Below the pieces are notes generated by a model. It did no database searches. It was not told the origin of the DNA and saw nothing but the letters and a program-made list of their open reading frames with translations. The position numbers were made by a program, and so were the translations under genes. Positions 1-7,279 of a DNA stretch of 64,000 nucleotides are shown one piece after another (within the stretch, counting starts at the first letter, position 1; the number at the start of each line of letters is the position of its first letter). Source of the stretch: Pseudarthrobacter phenanthrenivorans (GTDB lineage Bacteria; Actinomycetota; Actinomycetes; Actinomycetales; Micrococcaceae). The stretch covers positions 1-64,000 of the forward strand of contig NZ_JWTB01000010.1 in the NCBI RefSeq assembly GCF_000813845.1. Direction: 5' to 3'.

Positions 1-41
1 GTCAGGGTGCGCAGCCCGCGGGCTGCGCACCCTGACCTTTT
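1..41. terminator. Perfect hairpin at left edge
   Basis: Bases 1-16 and 21-36 form a perfect 16-bp inverted repeat around the loop CGCG, followed by CTTTT on the + strand. It lies 12 bp beyond the end of the leftward O-methyltransferase gene. It probably ends a rightward unit outside the window, or both converging units. Confidence 0.7.
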
Positions 42-48
42 GGGGCAG

Positions 49-681
49 CTATTTCTTGACGGCCACCAGCAGCCCGTCCCCGGTGGGAAGCATCGCCGAA
101 GCCAGCCTGTCGTCGTCGCGGATTGCCCGGCCCACCTGGCGCAGCACCACGGTGGTGGCCTCCCGCCCCGCGGGATTGGCAACCTTGTCCTTGTCCAGTG
201 CGTCGTTGATGATCAGCAGGCCCGCCCGCTTGAGCAGCCGAATGGCCTGTTCCACGTAACCTGGCAGGCCGGGCTTGTCCGCGTCGATGAACACAAGGTC
301 GTAGGCGCCGTCCGTGAGCCGCGGCAGGACGTCGCCGGCACGCCCGGAAATGGTGCGGGTGCGGTTGGCGGGACTGCCGGCCTCAGCAAACGCTTCGCGC
401 GCGGCACGGAGGTGCTCGACGTCCACATCGATGGTGGTCAGGACTGCCTGCGGGCCGAGGCCGCGGAGCAGGCAGACGCCGGAAACACCGGCGCCGGTGC
501 CGATCTCCACGGCGGTCTGGGCTTTGGACGCGGCAGCCAGAACGGTAAGGACGGCACCCACGCCGGGGCTGATGGCGCTGACGCCCAGTTCAAAAGAGCG
601 CTCCCGTGCCCGAAGCATAACCTCATCCTCAGCGGGCAGATCTTCTGCATAGGACCAGCTGCTGGACTTGTCGGCGCTCAT
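49..681 (-). CDS. SAM-dependent O-methyltransferase, Rv1220c/CCoAOMT-like
   Basis: A cytosolic class I methyltransferase of 210 residues, near the usual length for the caffeoyl-CoA O-methyltransferase-like family. The SAM-binding glycine loop EIGTGAGVSG is at residues 59-68, and the FIDADK motif, typical of the metal and substrate site, is at 131-136. The substrate cannot be read from the sequence. The gene diverges from the ECF sigma factor gene; the same pairing occurs in M. tuberculosis (Rv1220c/sigE). Family assignment is firm, the physiological role is unknown. A long ORF on the opposite strand across the gene is a GC-rich shadow. Confidence 0.9.
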   Translation of the reverse strand: MSADKSSSWSYAEDLPAEDEVMLRARERSFELGVSAISPGVGAVLTVLAAASKAQTAVEIGTGAGVSGVCLLRGLGPQAVLTTIDVDVEHLRAAREAFAEAGSPANRTRTISGRAGDVLPRLTDGAYDLVFIDADKPGLPGYVEQAIRLLKRAGLLIINDALDKDKVANPAGREATTVVLRQVGRAIRDDDRLASAMLPTGDGLLVAVKK

Positions 682-910
682 GAATTATCGCTTTCTGGGC
701 GTAAGGGGGGAATGTCTCCTCAAGCCTACTGGGTCCGGCCCGGCTGGTCCGGGAAGCCGCCGTTGCGCCCAAGGCTGAAGTTGGCTCCCGGTCAGGAAAT
801 TCCCAGCCAAGTTTGACATGATTAATATCCGCTCATCCAAAAGGTGACCGGCGCCGAATCAGAGATGTCAACAGTATCCGGGCGTTAGCATTCCACGAGG
901 GGAGTGGACG

Positions 911-1525
911 ATGTCATCTTCAGTTGTGGCACCTGTCCCTGCAGTAAGCCATCCCGACGATGAGTGGGTCCGTCCCACCTGGGAAGAAGTGGTGACCAAC
1001 CACTCGGCGAAGGTCTACCGGCTGGCATACCGCCTGACCGGCAACAAGTTCGACGCCGAGGACCTCACCCAGGAGGTGTTCGTGCGCGTCTTCCGCTCAC
1101 TGGACAACTTCAAACCGGGAACACTGGACGGCTGGCTGCACCGCATCACCACCAACCTGTTCCTCGACCAGGCACGCCGGAAGACCCGCATCCGCTTCGA
1201 CGCCCTGGCGGAGGACGCCGAGTCCCGCCTTCCCGGCCGCGAGCCGGGTCCCGAGCAGAGCTTCGAGCTGAACAACCTCGACCTGGACGTGCAGGCCGCG
1301 CTGGAGGAGCTTCCGCCGGACTTCCGCGCCGCCGTGGTCCTGTGCGACCTGGAGGGGCTGTCCTACGACGAAGTCGCAGAAGCCCTGGGGGTGAAGCTGG
1401 GCACCGTCCGCTCCCGCATCCACCGGGGCCGGACCATGCTTCGGGAAAAGCTGGCCCACCGTGACCCGCGCCCGCAGCAGTCCCGCCGCAAGCTTTCGAT
1501 GCCCCGCATCGCCGGCATTCTCTGA
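911..1525 (+). CDS. sigE: ECF RNA polymerase sigma factor, SigE type
   Basis: A 204-residue sigma-70 family factor with only regions 2 and 4. Region 2 holds the AEDLTQEVFVRVF segment that binds core polymerase and the -10 element. Region 4 is a C-terminal helix-turn-helix ending GTVRSRIHRGR. A strong ribosome binding site (GAGGGGAG) precedes the ATG. The next gene starts 7 bp after the stop and encodes a zinc anti-sigma factor, so the two form a sensor pair, in family terms for cell-envelope or redox stress. In M. tuberculosis SigE occupies the same context beside an O-methyltransferase and tatB. I saw no clear ECF-type autoregulatory promoter upstream. Confidence 0.9.
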   Translation: MSSSVVAPVPAVSHPDDEWVRPTWEEVVTNHSAKVYRLAYRLTGNKFDAEDLTQEVFVRVFRSLDNFKPGTLDGWLHRITTNLFLDQARRKTRIRFDALAEDAESRLPGREPGPEQSFELNNLDLDVQAALEELPPDFRAAVVLCDLEGLSYDEVAEALGVKLGTVRSRIHRGRTMLREKLAHRDPRPQQSRRKLSMPRIAGIL

Positions 1526-1532
1526 ACGGCGC

Positions 1533-2414
1533 ATGAAGTCACAGTTTCCTTTCGGCGGCAGGCATCAACGCACCGGCAGGCACTTGGAAGCATGCCACGA
1601 GTGCGCTTCCGCCATGCGCCGGGAACGCCAGTATCTTGAGCGGCTCCGGGAAGCCCCCATCCCGCCGGCCAGCGACGACCTGACCGCCCGGCTGCTCACG
1701 CGCACCCACGAGCTGGCCGCGCAACCTCCGGCGCCTGCCCACCAGGGCACATCCCGCATGGCAGCCCGGGCCCTCGCCTTCACAGCCGGCGGAACCATGG
1801 CTGCCGCCGGAGTCCTGGCGGTCGGCGCGTTCACGGCGGCCGGTGATCCTGGAACGGGCGGGCCGGCCGGAACCGAAGCCGCCTTTTCCCACGCCTCGGC
1901 CCAAACCCCCGCCGACGGCCGCACGCTTACTGCCGCGCAGCTGTCCACCCTGCGCTCCGAGGGATGGGCCTGTCCTGAGCTGCAGGCGATGGGGTTCCGC
2001 CTGCAGGCGGCCCGCGCGGTGATGGTTGACGGGCAGCCCGCGGTGGAGCTGCGGTTCACTGACGGAGCCCACCACGCCACTGTCACTGAACAGCATGCGC
2101 CGGCCGCGGAAGTGGCGGATCCATCCCCGGCCGCCACCGGCCAAACGGGAGGGGAGGGCGCGCCGCTGCACATGTGGGGAACGTCGCCCGGTGCCGCCAC
2201 GTACCGGACGGCCGGCCTCACCATCACGTACCGGTCAGACCTGCCGGCGGAGCAGGCTGATGATGCGCTGCCCATCTTGCAGCAGCTTGCCGAAACCGCC
2301 TCGGAGGGCGTTGCCGCGGCGGTGCCGGACGCCGGCGGGAATCAGTCCGCGGAGCCGCTGGAGGCGCGGCTGGAGCGCGGCATCAGCAAGATCGCAGCCC
2401 TGTTCAGCCGGTGA
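1533..2414 (+). CDS. rseA: Zinc-containing anti-sigma factor, RseA-like, membrane-bound
   Basis: A 293-residue protein expected to hold the preceding sigma factor inactive. A ZAS signature is visible: His17-x3-Cys21-x2-Cys24. One hydrophobic segment at about 78-102 would span the membrane, followed by an Ala/Gly/Pro-rich outer domain. The ATG at 1533 is chosen because it lies 7 bp after the sigma factor stop and puts the zinc motif near the N-terminus; an in-frame ATG at 1461 would overlap the sigma gene by 65 bp. M. tuberculosis RseA is cytosolic as far as I recall, so the membrane segment and long outer domain here are a difference. Confidence 0.82.
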   Translation: MKSQFPFGGRHQRTGRHLEACHECASAMRRERQYLERLREAPIPPASDDLTARLLTRTHELAAQPPAPAHQGTSRMAARALAFTAGGTMAAAGVLAVGAFTAAGDPGTGGPAGTEAAFSHASAQTPADGRTLTAAQLSTLRSEGWACPELQAMGFRLQAARAVMVDGQPAVELRFTDGAHHATVTEQHAPAAEVADPSPAATGQTGGEGAPLHMWGTSPGAATYRTAGLTITYRSDLPAEQADDALPILQQLAETASEGVAAAVPDAGGNQSAEPLEARLERGISKIAALFSR

Positions 2415-2470
2415 CACGGACTGTTTCCCCGTCCGCCGGACGGGAATCGTCACTCTCAGCCCGGAGAGGG

Positions 2471-2476
2471 TAATCT
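2471..2476 (+). promoter_or_regulatory. -10 element of tatB, probably leaderless
   Basis: TAATCT ends 7 nt before the GTG start of tatB and no Shine-Dalgarno sequence lies between them. This suggests transcription starts at or next to the start codon, so tatB can be expressed apart from sigE. Confidence 0.5.
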
Positions 2477-2483
2477 TCCTAAA

Positions 2484-2888
2484 GTGTTTGGAATCAACGG
2501 CCCGGAGTTCATACTTCTGCTGATCATTGGCGTCCTGGTGATCGGCCCCCAGAGGCTGCCGGAATATACCCAGAAACTGGCAAACCTGGTCAAGGAACTC
2601 CGGCGCATGGCTTCCGGCGCGCGTGAACAGATCAAGGAAGAAGTGGGCATCGATATCGACGATGTCGACTGGAAGAAGTACGACCCCCGCCAATACGATC
2701 CGCGCCGCATCATCAAGGAAGCCCTGCTCGACGACGACACCAAGCCCGTCAGTTCCGGCGCGCCGGCCGCCGTGGCAGCCGTTTCAGGTGCCGCAGCGGT
2801 GGCTGACACGGCGCCCAAGCGGCCCGAGAGAATCGTGGAACGGCTTGCCCCGGGCGAAACAGCCCCCTTCGACACCGAAGCCACCTAA
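2484..2888 (+). CDS. tatB: Sec-independent translocase subunit TatB
   Basis: A 134-residue protein with the TatA/B architecture: a very short N-terminus, a hydrophobic helix (about residues 6-22) ending in the conserved Gly-Pro, then an amphipathic helix (LPEYTQKLANLVKELRRMA) and a charged low-complexity tail. TatB forms the substrate receptor with TatC for export of folded twin-arginine proteins. TatA and TatC genes are not in the window. The N-terminal sequence and the sigE/rseA/tatB context favour TatB over TatA. The start is a GTG with a -10-like hexamer 7 nt upstream. Confidence 0.88.
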   Translation: MFGINGPEFILLLIIGVLVIGPQRLPEYTQKLANLVKELRRMASGAREQIKEEVGIDIDDVDWKKYDPRQYDPRRIIKEALLDDDTKPVSSGAPAAVAAVSGAAAVADTAPKRPERIVERLAPGETAPFDTEAT

Positions 2889-2900
2889 TCCCGGACGACC

Positions 2901-4058
2901 TCAGCGCGGCTGCAGGTCCAGCTTCATTCCCGGCAGGCCCCGCGGCCTGGCCGCCAACTGCCCGGCAATCCCAACCAGGGCGGCGGCCGCCGGGGAATCG
3001 GGCTGCCCCAGGACTATCGGGAGACCGGCGTCCCCGCCCTCCCGCAGCCGGATGTCCAGCGGAATCTGGCCCAGCAGCGGTATCTCCGTGCCGACCGTGC
3101 TGCCCAGCCGTTCGGTGAGCACCGCACCGCCGCCACTGCCAAACAATTCCATCCTGCCGCCGTCGGGCATCTCCAGGTAGGACATGTTTTCGATGACGCC
3201 GGCGATGCTCTGGCCCGTCTGGGTGGCAATCGCACCCGCCCGTTCTGCGACGTCGGCTGCTGCGGCCTGGGGGGTGGTGACCACCAGGATTTCGGCTTTG
3301 GGCAGCAGTTGCGCGACGGAGATGGCGATGTCGCCGGTACCCGGCGGCAGGTCAAGGAACAGTGCGTCCAGGTCGCCGAAGTAGACGTCGGTGAGAAACT
3401 GCTCAAGGGCCCGGTGGAGCATGGGCCCACGCCACGCGACCGGCTTGTTGCCGGTCACGAACATGCCGATGGAGATGACTTTGACCCCGAAGGCGACGGG
3501 CGGCAGGATCATGTCGTCAACCTGGGTGGGCGACTGCGTGATGCCCATCAGGGCAGGAACCGAGAAGCCGTACACGTCGGCGTCGACAATGCCCACCCGC
3601 AGGCCCTGGGCGGCCAGGGCCGTGGCCAGGTTGACCGTGACCGAGGACTTGCCCACGCCCCCCTTGCCGCTCGCCACGGCATAGACCTTGGTCAGCGACC
3701 CGGGCTCGTTGAACGGGATCTTCCGCTGGCCGCCGGAGCCGCGCAGCTTTTCCTTCAGGGCATCGCGCTGGGCCTGGTTCATTACCTTGAGTTCCACGTC
3801 GACGGCGGTGACGCCGGGTACAGCGGAGAGGGCCTTCTGCGCATCGGCGGTAATGGTGTCCCGCAGCGGACAGCCTGCAATGGTCAGCAGGACTGCCACA
3901 GTGACTTTGCCGTCCGCGGCGATGTGCACGGAGTCCACCATGCCCAGTTCCGTGATGGGGCGGCGGAGTTCGGGGTCGATGACGGTGGCCAGTGCGCCGT
4001 TGACGGCCTCGGGCCGTGGGGCGGCGCTGGCGGTGGCGGGATCCATGGGGGCGCTCAT
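2901..4058 (-). CDS. mrp: Mrp/NBP35-family iron-sulfur carrier ATPase
   Basis: A 385-residue MinD-type P-loop protein. An N-terminal DUF59/MIP18 domain covers about residues 19-100 and includes the conserved AGCPLRDTI segment. The deviant Walker A loop GKGGVGKSS follows at 131-139, then the ATPase core with switch motif DLPPGTGD. The family binds and delivers iron-sulfur clusters as a dimer. The C-terminal CxxC that bridges the cluster in many homologues is absent: the segment reads NMSYLEMPDGG. From memory, actinobacterial members share that absence. It converges on tatB with only 12 bp between the ends. Confidence 0.9.
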   Translation of the reverse strand: MSAPMDPATASAAPRPEAVNGALATVIDPELRRPITELGMVDSVHIAADGKVTVAVLLTIAGCPLRDTITADAQKALSAVPGVTAVDVELKVMNQAQRDALKEKLRGSGGQRKIPFNEPGSLTKVYAVASGKGGVGKSSVTVNLATALAAQGLRVGIVDADVYGFSVPALMGITQSPTQVDDMILPPVAFGVKVISIGMFVTGNKPVAWRGPMLHRALEQFLTDVYFGDLDALFLDLPPGTGDIAISVAQLLPKAEILVVTTPQAAAADVAERAGAIATQTGQSIAGVIENMSYLEMPDGGRMELFGSGGGAVLTERLGSTVGTEIPLLGQIPLDIRLREGGDAGLPIVLGQPDSPAAAALVGIAGQLAARPRGLPGMKLDLQPR

Positions 4059-4121
4059 GGGAGGAGCCTCGGCTTTCGTGCAGTTGCGGCGGCAGGCCGG
4101 CCGGTGAAGGCGGCCTGGCGG

Positions 4122-4814
4122 TTATTGGGCAGAGTGGCCGGGCTTGACCCGGGGAATCTGCTGCGTGCGCGGGCCGCGTTGCCGGTCCCGCTGCTCACGC
4201 AGTTTGTCCTTTACCTTGTCCCGGGGTGATTCGTGCGAGCCCGGGCCCGTGTCGTCATGGGTCCGCAGTTCCTCCTGGGCCTCGAGCAGGTCCTCGAGGA
4301 GCGAGCGCAGCTCCGCGCGCACATAGTCGCGCGTGGCTACCTCGCGCAGCGCGATCCGCAGCGAGGCCAGCTCACGTGTCAGGTATTCGGTGTCGGACAG
4401 GTTGCGCTCGGCGCGCTGGCGGTCCTGCTGGAGCGAGACGCGGTCACGGTCGTCCTGCCGGTTCTGCGCGAGCAGCAGCAGGGGGGCCGCGTAGGAGGCC
4501 TGCAGCGACAGCATCAGGGTCAGCAGCGTGAAGCCGAGGTCCCGTGAGTCGAACTGCCACTCCACCGGGGCCCAGGTGTTCCAGCCCAGCCAGAAGATGC
4601 AGAAGATGGTCATGTAGACCAGGAACTGCGGCGTGCCCATGAACCGGGCAAAGGCCTCGGTGGCGTGGCCGAAGGCGTCCGGGTCCGGTGAGAATTTGGG
4701 CAGGATCCGTTGGCGGGCGCTCAGTGGGGTGTCGAGGCTGCCTTTCGACTCCGCATGTGCCAGGTTCCGCTGGTTCGTGGTCTTCGGAGCGCTGTTATCA
4801 GCCAATGCGGCCAC
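4122..4814 (-). CDS. DUF1003 integral membrane protein
   Basis: A 230-residue protein with a hydrophilic N-terminus containing the characteristic DPDAFGHATEAFARFMGT lead-in. Two membrane segments follow (about residues 65-83 and 93-115) with a conserved Trp-rich turn between. The C-terminal half is highly charged and predicted to be coiled coil. The family's function is unknown. Its start lies inside the end of the upstream MgtE_N/CBS gene (17-nt overlap), which suggests translational coupling and a shared role, perhaps in divalent cation or envelope homeostasis. That link is inferred from context only. Confidence 0.85.
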   Translation of the reverse strand: MAALADNSAPKTTNQRNLAHAESKGSLDTPLSARQRILPKFSPDPDAFGHATEAFARFMGTPQFLVYMTIFCIFWLGWNTWAPVEWQFDSRDLGFTLLTLMLSLQASYAAPLLLLAQNRQDDRDRVSLQQDRQRAERNLSDTEYLTRELASLRIALREVATRDYVRAELRSLLEDLLEAQEELRTHDDTGPGSHESPRDKVKDKLREQRDRQRGPRTQQIPRVKPGHSAQ

Positions 4815-6081
4815 CGAGCTTTCTTATCGGGGCTTCGCCATCATGGGCGCGCCAGTCGTCCGGCAACAAGTGATCCAATACGTCATCAACAGTCACCGCC
4901 CCCACAAGCCGGCCGGCGTCATTGACGACGGGGAGGGAATTCAGGTTGTAGGTGGCAAGGGTCCGTGCCACTTCGCTGATGTGGGCCTGGTCGGACAACG
5001 GCTCAAGATTCTTGTCCACCAGGTTTCCCAGTGCCTCGAAGGGAGGGAACCGCAGCAGCTGCTGGATGTGCACCACGCCCAGGAAGCGCCCGGTGGGCGT
5101 CTCCAGCGGGGGCCGGGCGATGAAGATCGACGATGCCAGGGCGGGGGAAAGCTCTTCCCTGCGGACGTGGGCCAGGGCCTCGGCGACGGTGGCCTCCGGG
5201 GGAAGGATGACCGGCACCGGGGTCATCAGGCCACCGGCGGTGTCTTCGTCGTACTCAAGCAGCCGGCGGACGTCTTCGGCGCCTTCGGGCTCCATCAGCT
5301 GGAGGAGTTCCTCGGCCTGGGCGGAGGGGAGCTCACCGAGGAGGTCGGCGGCGTCGTCGGGATCCATCTCCTCCAGGACGTCGGCGGCGCGCTGGACGTC
5401 CAGTGCGGAGAGGATCTCCACCTGGTCGTCCTCGGGCAGTTCCTGGAGCACGTCGGCGAGCCGTTCGTCCTGCAGTTCGCTGGCTACCTCGAACCGGCGC
5501 TTGTCGCTCATCTCCTGCAGCGCTTCGGCAAAGTCGGCAGGCTTGAGGTCCTCGTGGTTGGCGACGAACTGGGTGGCGGCCTGGGGCTCGGTTCGGGGTC
5601 CCTGCTGGGCATCGGCCCAGTCGATGATCAGCGTTTCATTGCGCCGGAGCCTGCTCAAGGGGGACAGGGAATGGCCGCGCCGGACAAAGAGCTTGCTCAC
5701 GAACCAGTCCCGCGACCGGTGCTGGTCGATGGCGATGTCCTCGATGGTGGCGTCCCCGCTGCCGTCGCGGAGGGTGACCCGGCGGTCGAACATCTCGGCC
5801 ACCACCAGGGTTTCCGCCCCGCGCTGCTCGAAGCGGCGCAGGTTGACCAGGCCCGTGCAGATGATCTGGGTCTGGTCGATCGAGGTAATGCGCGTCATGG
5901 GCACGAAGACCCGTTTCTTCCCCGGAACTTCCACCACGATGCCCACCACGTGCGGGGCTCCCTGGGTTCCCCTGGACAGCACCACAACGTCACGCAGCCG
6001 GCCCAGACGGTCGCCCAGCGGGTCGAAGACGTCCAGGCCCAGCAGGCGTGCCACGAAGACGCGGGTAGGTGTTGTGCTCAC
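4798..6081 (-). CDS. PRC-barrel, MgtE_N and CBS domain protein
   Basis: A soluble 427-residue protein. Residues about 1-130 resemble a PRC-barrel-like beta domain (GLDVFDPLGDRLGRL). About 190-290 is an MgtE_N superhelical repeat with short DDxADLLGELP-like units. Residues 290-415 hold a CBS pair. MgtE_N plus CBS is the Mg2+-sensing cytosolic part of MgtE channels, but no channel domain follows. Two adjacent GTG codons are possible starts; the second (6081) sits 6 nt after a TAGCCT -10 element, as in many neighbouring leaderless genes. It overlaps the DUF1003 gene and corresponds by context to M. tuberculosis Rv1232c. Confidence 0.85.
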   Translation of the reverse strand: MSTTPTRVFVARLLGLDVFDPLGDRLGRLRDVVVLSRGTQGAPHVVGIVVEVPGKKRVFVPMTRITSIDQTQIICTGLVNLRRFEQRGAETLVVAEMFDRRVTLRDGSGDATIEDIAIDQHRSRDWFVSKLFVRRGHSLSPLSRLRRNETLIIDWADAQQGPRTEPQAATQFVANHEDLKPADFAEALQEMSDKRRFEVASELQDERLADVLQELPEDDQVEILSALDVQRAADVLEEMDPDDAADLLGELPSAQAEELLQLMEPEGAEDVRRLLEYDEDTAGGLMTPVPVILPPEATVAEALAHVRREELSPALASSIFIARPPLETPTGRFLGVVHIQQLLRFPPFEALGNLVDKNLEPLSDQAHISEVARTLATYNLNSLPVVNDAGRLVGAVTVDDVLDHLLPDDWRAHDGEAPIRKLGGRIG

Positions 6082-6087
6082 CACTAC

Positions 6088-6093
6088 AGGCTA
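6088..6093 (-). promoter_or_regulatory. -10 element of the MgtE_N/CBS gene
   Basis: TAGCCT on the minus strand lies 6 nt before the second of two tandem GTG codons and 3 nt before the first. No ribosome binding site is visible, so a leaderless transcript starting near 6081 is likely. Confidence 0.45.
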
Positions 6094-6158
6094 CCGAGTC
6101 TGCTCTCTTTTAGCTGAATTTACAGGCAGCACCCACCTTGATGGGCAAGAATGGGTTT

Positions 6159-7169
6159 ATGTCTAACATTTTTGGTGCTCCCAAGGCCGGTGGCCCCAGC
6201 GGGACGGATGACGCCCGTGCAGTGCCCACCGGTGACACCGTTGGCTCCTACACTTCCTACCTCGATGCCCAGAAGGCGGTCGACTACCTGGCGGACCAGC
6301 AGTTCCCGGTCCAGATGGTGTCCATCGTGGGCAACGAACTGAAGATGGTGGAGCGGGTTACGGGGCGCCTGAGCTACCCCAGGGTGGCACTCTCCGGCGC
6401 GCTGAGCGGCATGTGGTTCGGCCTGTTCGTGGGCGTCATGCTCTCCTTCTTCGCGCCGTCGCCGGGGTACTTCTCCATCATGACCTCCGTACTGATGGGT
6501 GCGGCGTTCTTCATGCTGTTCGGCATCGTCACCTACGCCATGCAGCGCGGAAAGCGGGACTTTACCTCCACCAGCCAGGTGGTGGCCACCAGCTACGACG
6601 TGATCGTGGCGCCGGAGGCCGCCCACGAGGCGCGGCGGCTGCTGCAGCAGCTTCCCATGTCCCGGTCCGATGCGGCCGCCGCCCACGGCCCGTACGCGCA
6701 GCAGGACTACTACAACCAGCCCTACCAGCACCAGCCGGGGCAGGAGCAGGGCCCGGCCCGTCCCGCCGGCTGGAACGCCCCCTACGGCCAGCGGTCTTCC
6801 GGCACGCCCGGCCACAACGGGCCTGGCCAGGACGGGCCGGTCCAGGAGGGCCCGGGTTACTCCGGCGAAGCCGGCCAGCAGCAGGGCGGCCATTACGACG
6901 GCGGCGAGCACCAGCACCCGGCGCAGCCGGTCCGTTCCGTCCGCTACCCGGACCTGCCGGATGGCCGGCCGCAGTACGGCGTCCGGCTGCCCCAGGGTCC
7001 TGCCGGGCAGGCCGGGCAGGCCGGGCAGGCCGGGCAGGCCGGGCAGGCAGGCGCGGGGCAGGCCGCGGGGCACACTGGTGAGCAGCACGCGGTGGACAGC
7101 GCGGAACACCAGCCGGAGGATCACCGTGGTCCCGACGCCGATCAGCACCAGGGGGAACACCGGCAGTAG
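6159..7169 (+). CDS. General stress protein 17M-like membrane protein with Gln/Gly/Pro tail
   Basis: A 336-residue protein. Residues about 20-70 match the general-stress-protein-17M domain (SYLDAQKAVDYLADQQFPV, then VSIVGNELKMVERVTGRLSYP). Two membrane helices follow (about 80-105 and 108-128), then a short conserved segment. From about residue 180 the tail is low-complexity, rich in Gln, Gly, Pro and Tyr. The tail encodes a run of Gly-Gln-Ala units. The ATG at 6159 is preferred over a TTG at 6138 because conserved MSNIF-type sequence begins there. The gene diverges from the MgtE_N/CBS gene. Biochemical function is unknown. Confidence 0.8.
   Translation: MSNIFGAPKAGGPSGTDDARAVPTGDTVGSYTSYLDAQKAVDYLADQQFPVQMVSIVGNELKMVERVTGRLSYPRVALSGALSGMWFGLFVGVMLSFFAPSPGYFSIMTSVLMGAAFFMLFGIVTYAMQRGKRDFTSTSQVVATSYDVIVAPEAAHEARRLLQQLPMSRSDAAAAHGPYAQQDYYNQPYQHQPGQEQGPARPAGWNAPYGQRSSGTPGHNGPGQDGPVQEGPGYSGEAGQQQGGHYDGGEHQHPAQPVRSVRYPDLPDGRPQYGVRLPQGPAGQAGQAGQAGQAGQAGAGQAAGHTGEQHAVDSAEHQPEDHRGPDADQHQGEHRQ
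7002..7046 (+). repeat. Five tandem 9-nt repeats inside a coding tail
   Basis: Five exact copies of GCCGGGCAG, in frame, encode Ala-Gly-Gln units near the C-terminus of the stress-17M-like protein. Exact tandem units in frame are prone to slippage that changes tail length without frameshift. Confidence 0.9.
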
Positions 7170-7220
7170 CCCGGCCTGGGCCGGCCGGGTCCAGGACGCC
7201 GGGCACCGGCACCAAAGACA

Positions 7221-7264
7221 AAAGAGCGGGACCGCCGGAATGTATTCCGGCGGTCCCGCTCTTT
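7221..7264. terminator. Bidirectional hairpin terminator
   Basis: A perfect 20-bp inverted repeat (7221-7240 with 7245-7264) has a TGTA loop and A/T-rich ends on both sides. It lies between the converging stress-17M-like gene and the aminopeptidase gene, so it can end both transcripts. Confidence 0.9.
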
Positions 7265-7279
7265 CTTGCCTGGCTGGAC

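Noticed and set aside
7..816. 269-residue ORF on the + strand over the O-methyltransferase gene
   Set aside because: No family features; it mirrors a well-supported gene on the other strand, as expected at high GC.
4633..6117. 494-residue ORF antisense to the MgtE_N/CBS gene
   Set aside because: Low-complexity, Gly/Leu/Val-rich shadow sequence without domains.
7002..7046. CRISPR-like repeat
   Set aside because: Repeats are 9 nt, head to tail without spacers, and lie in a coding frame.
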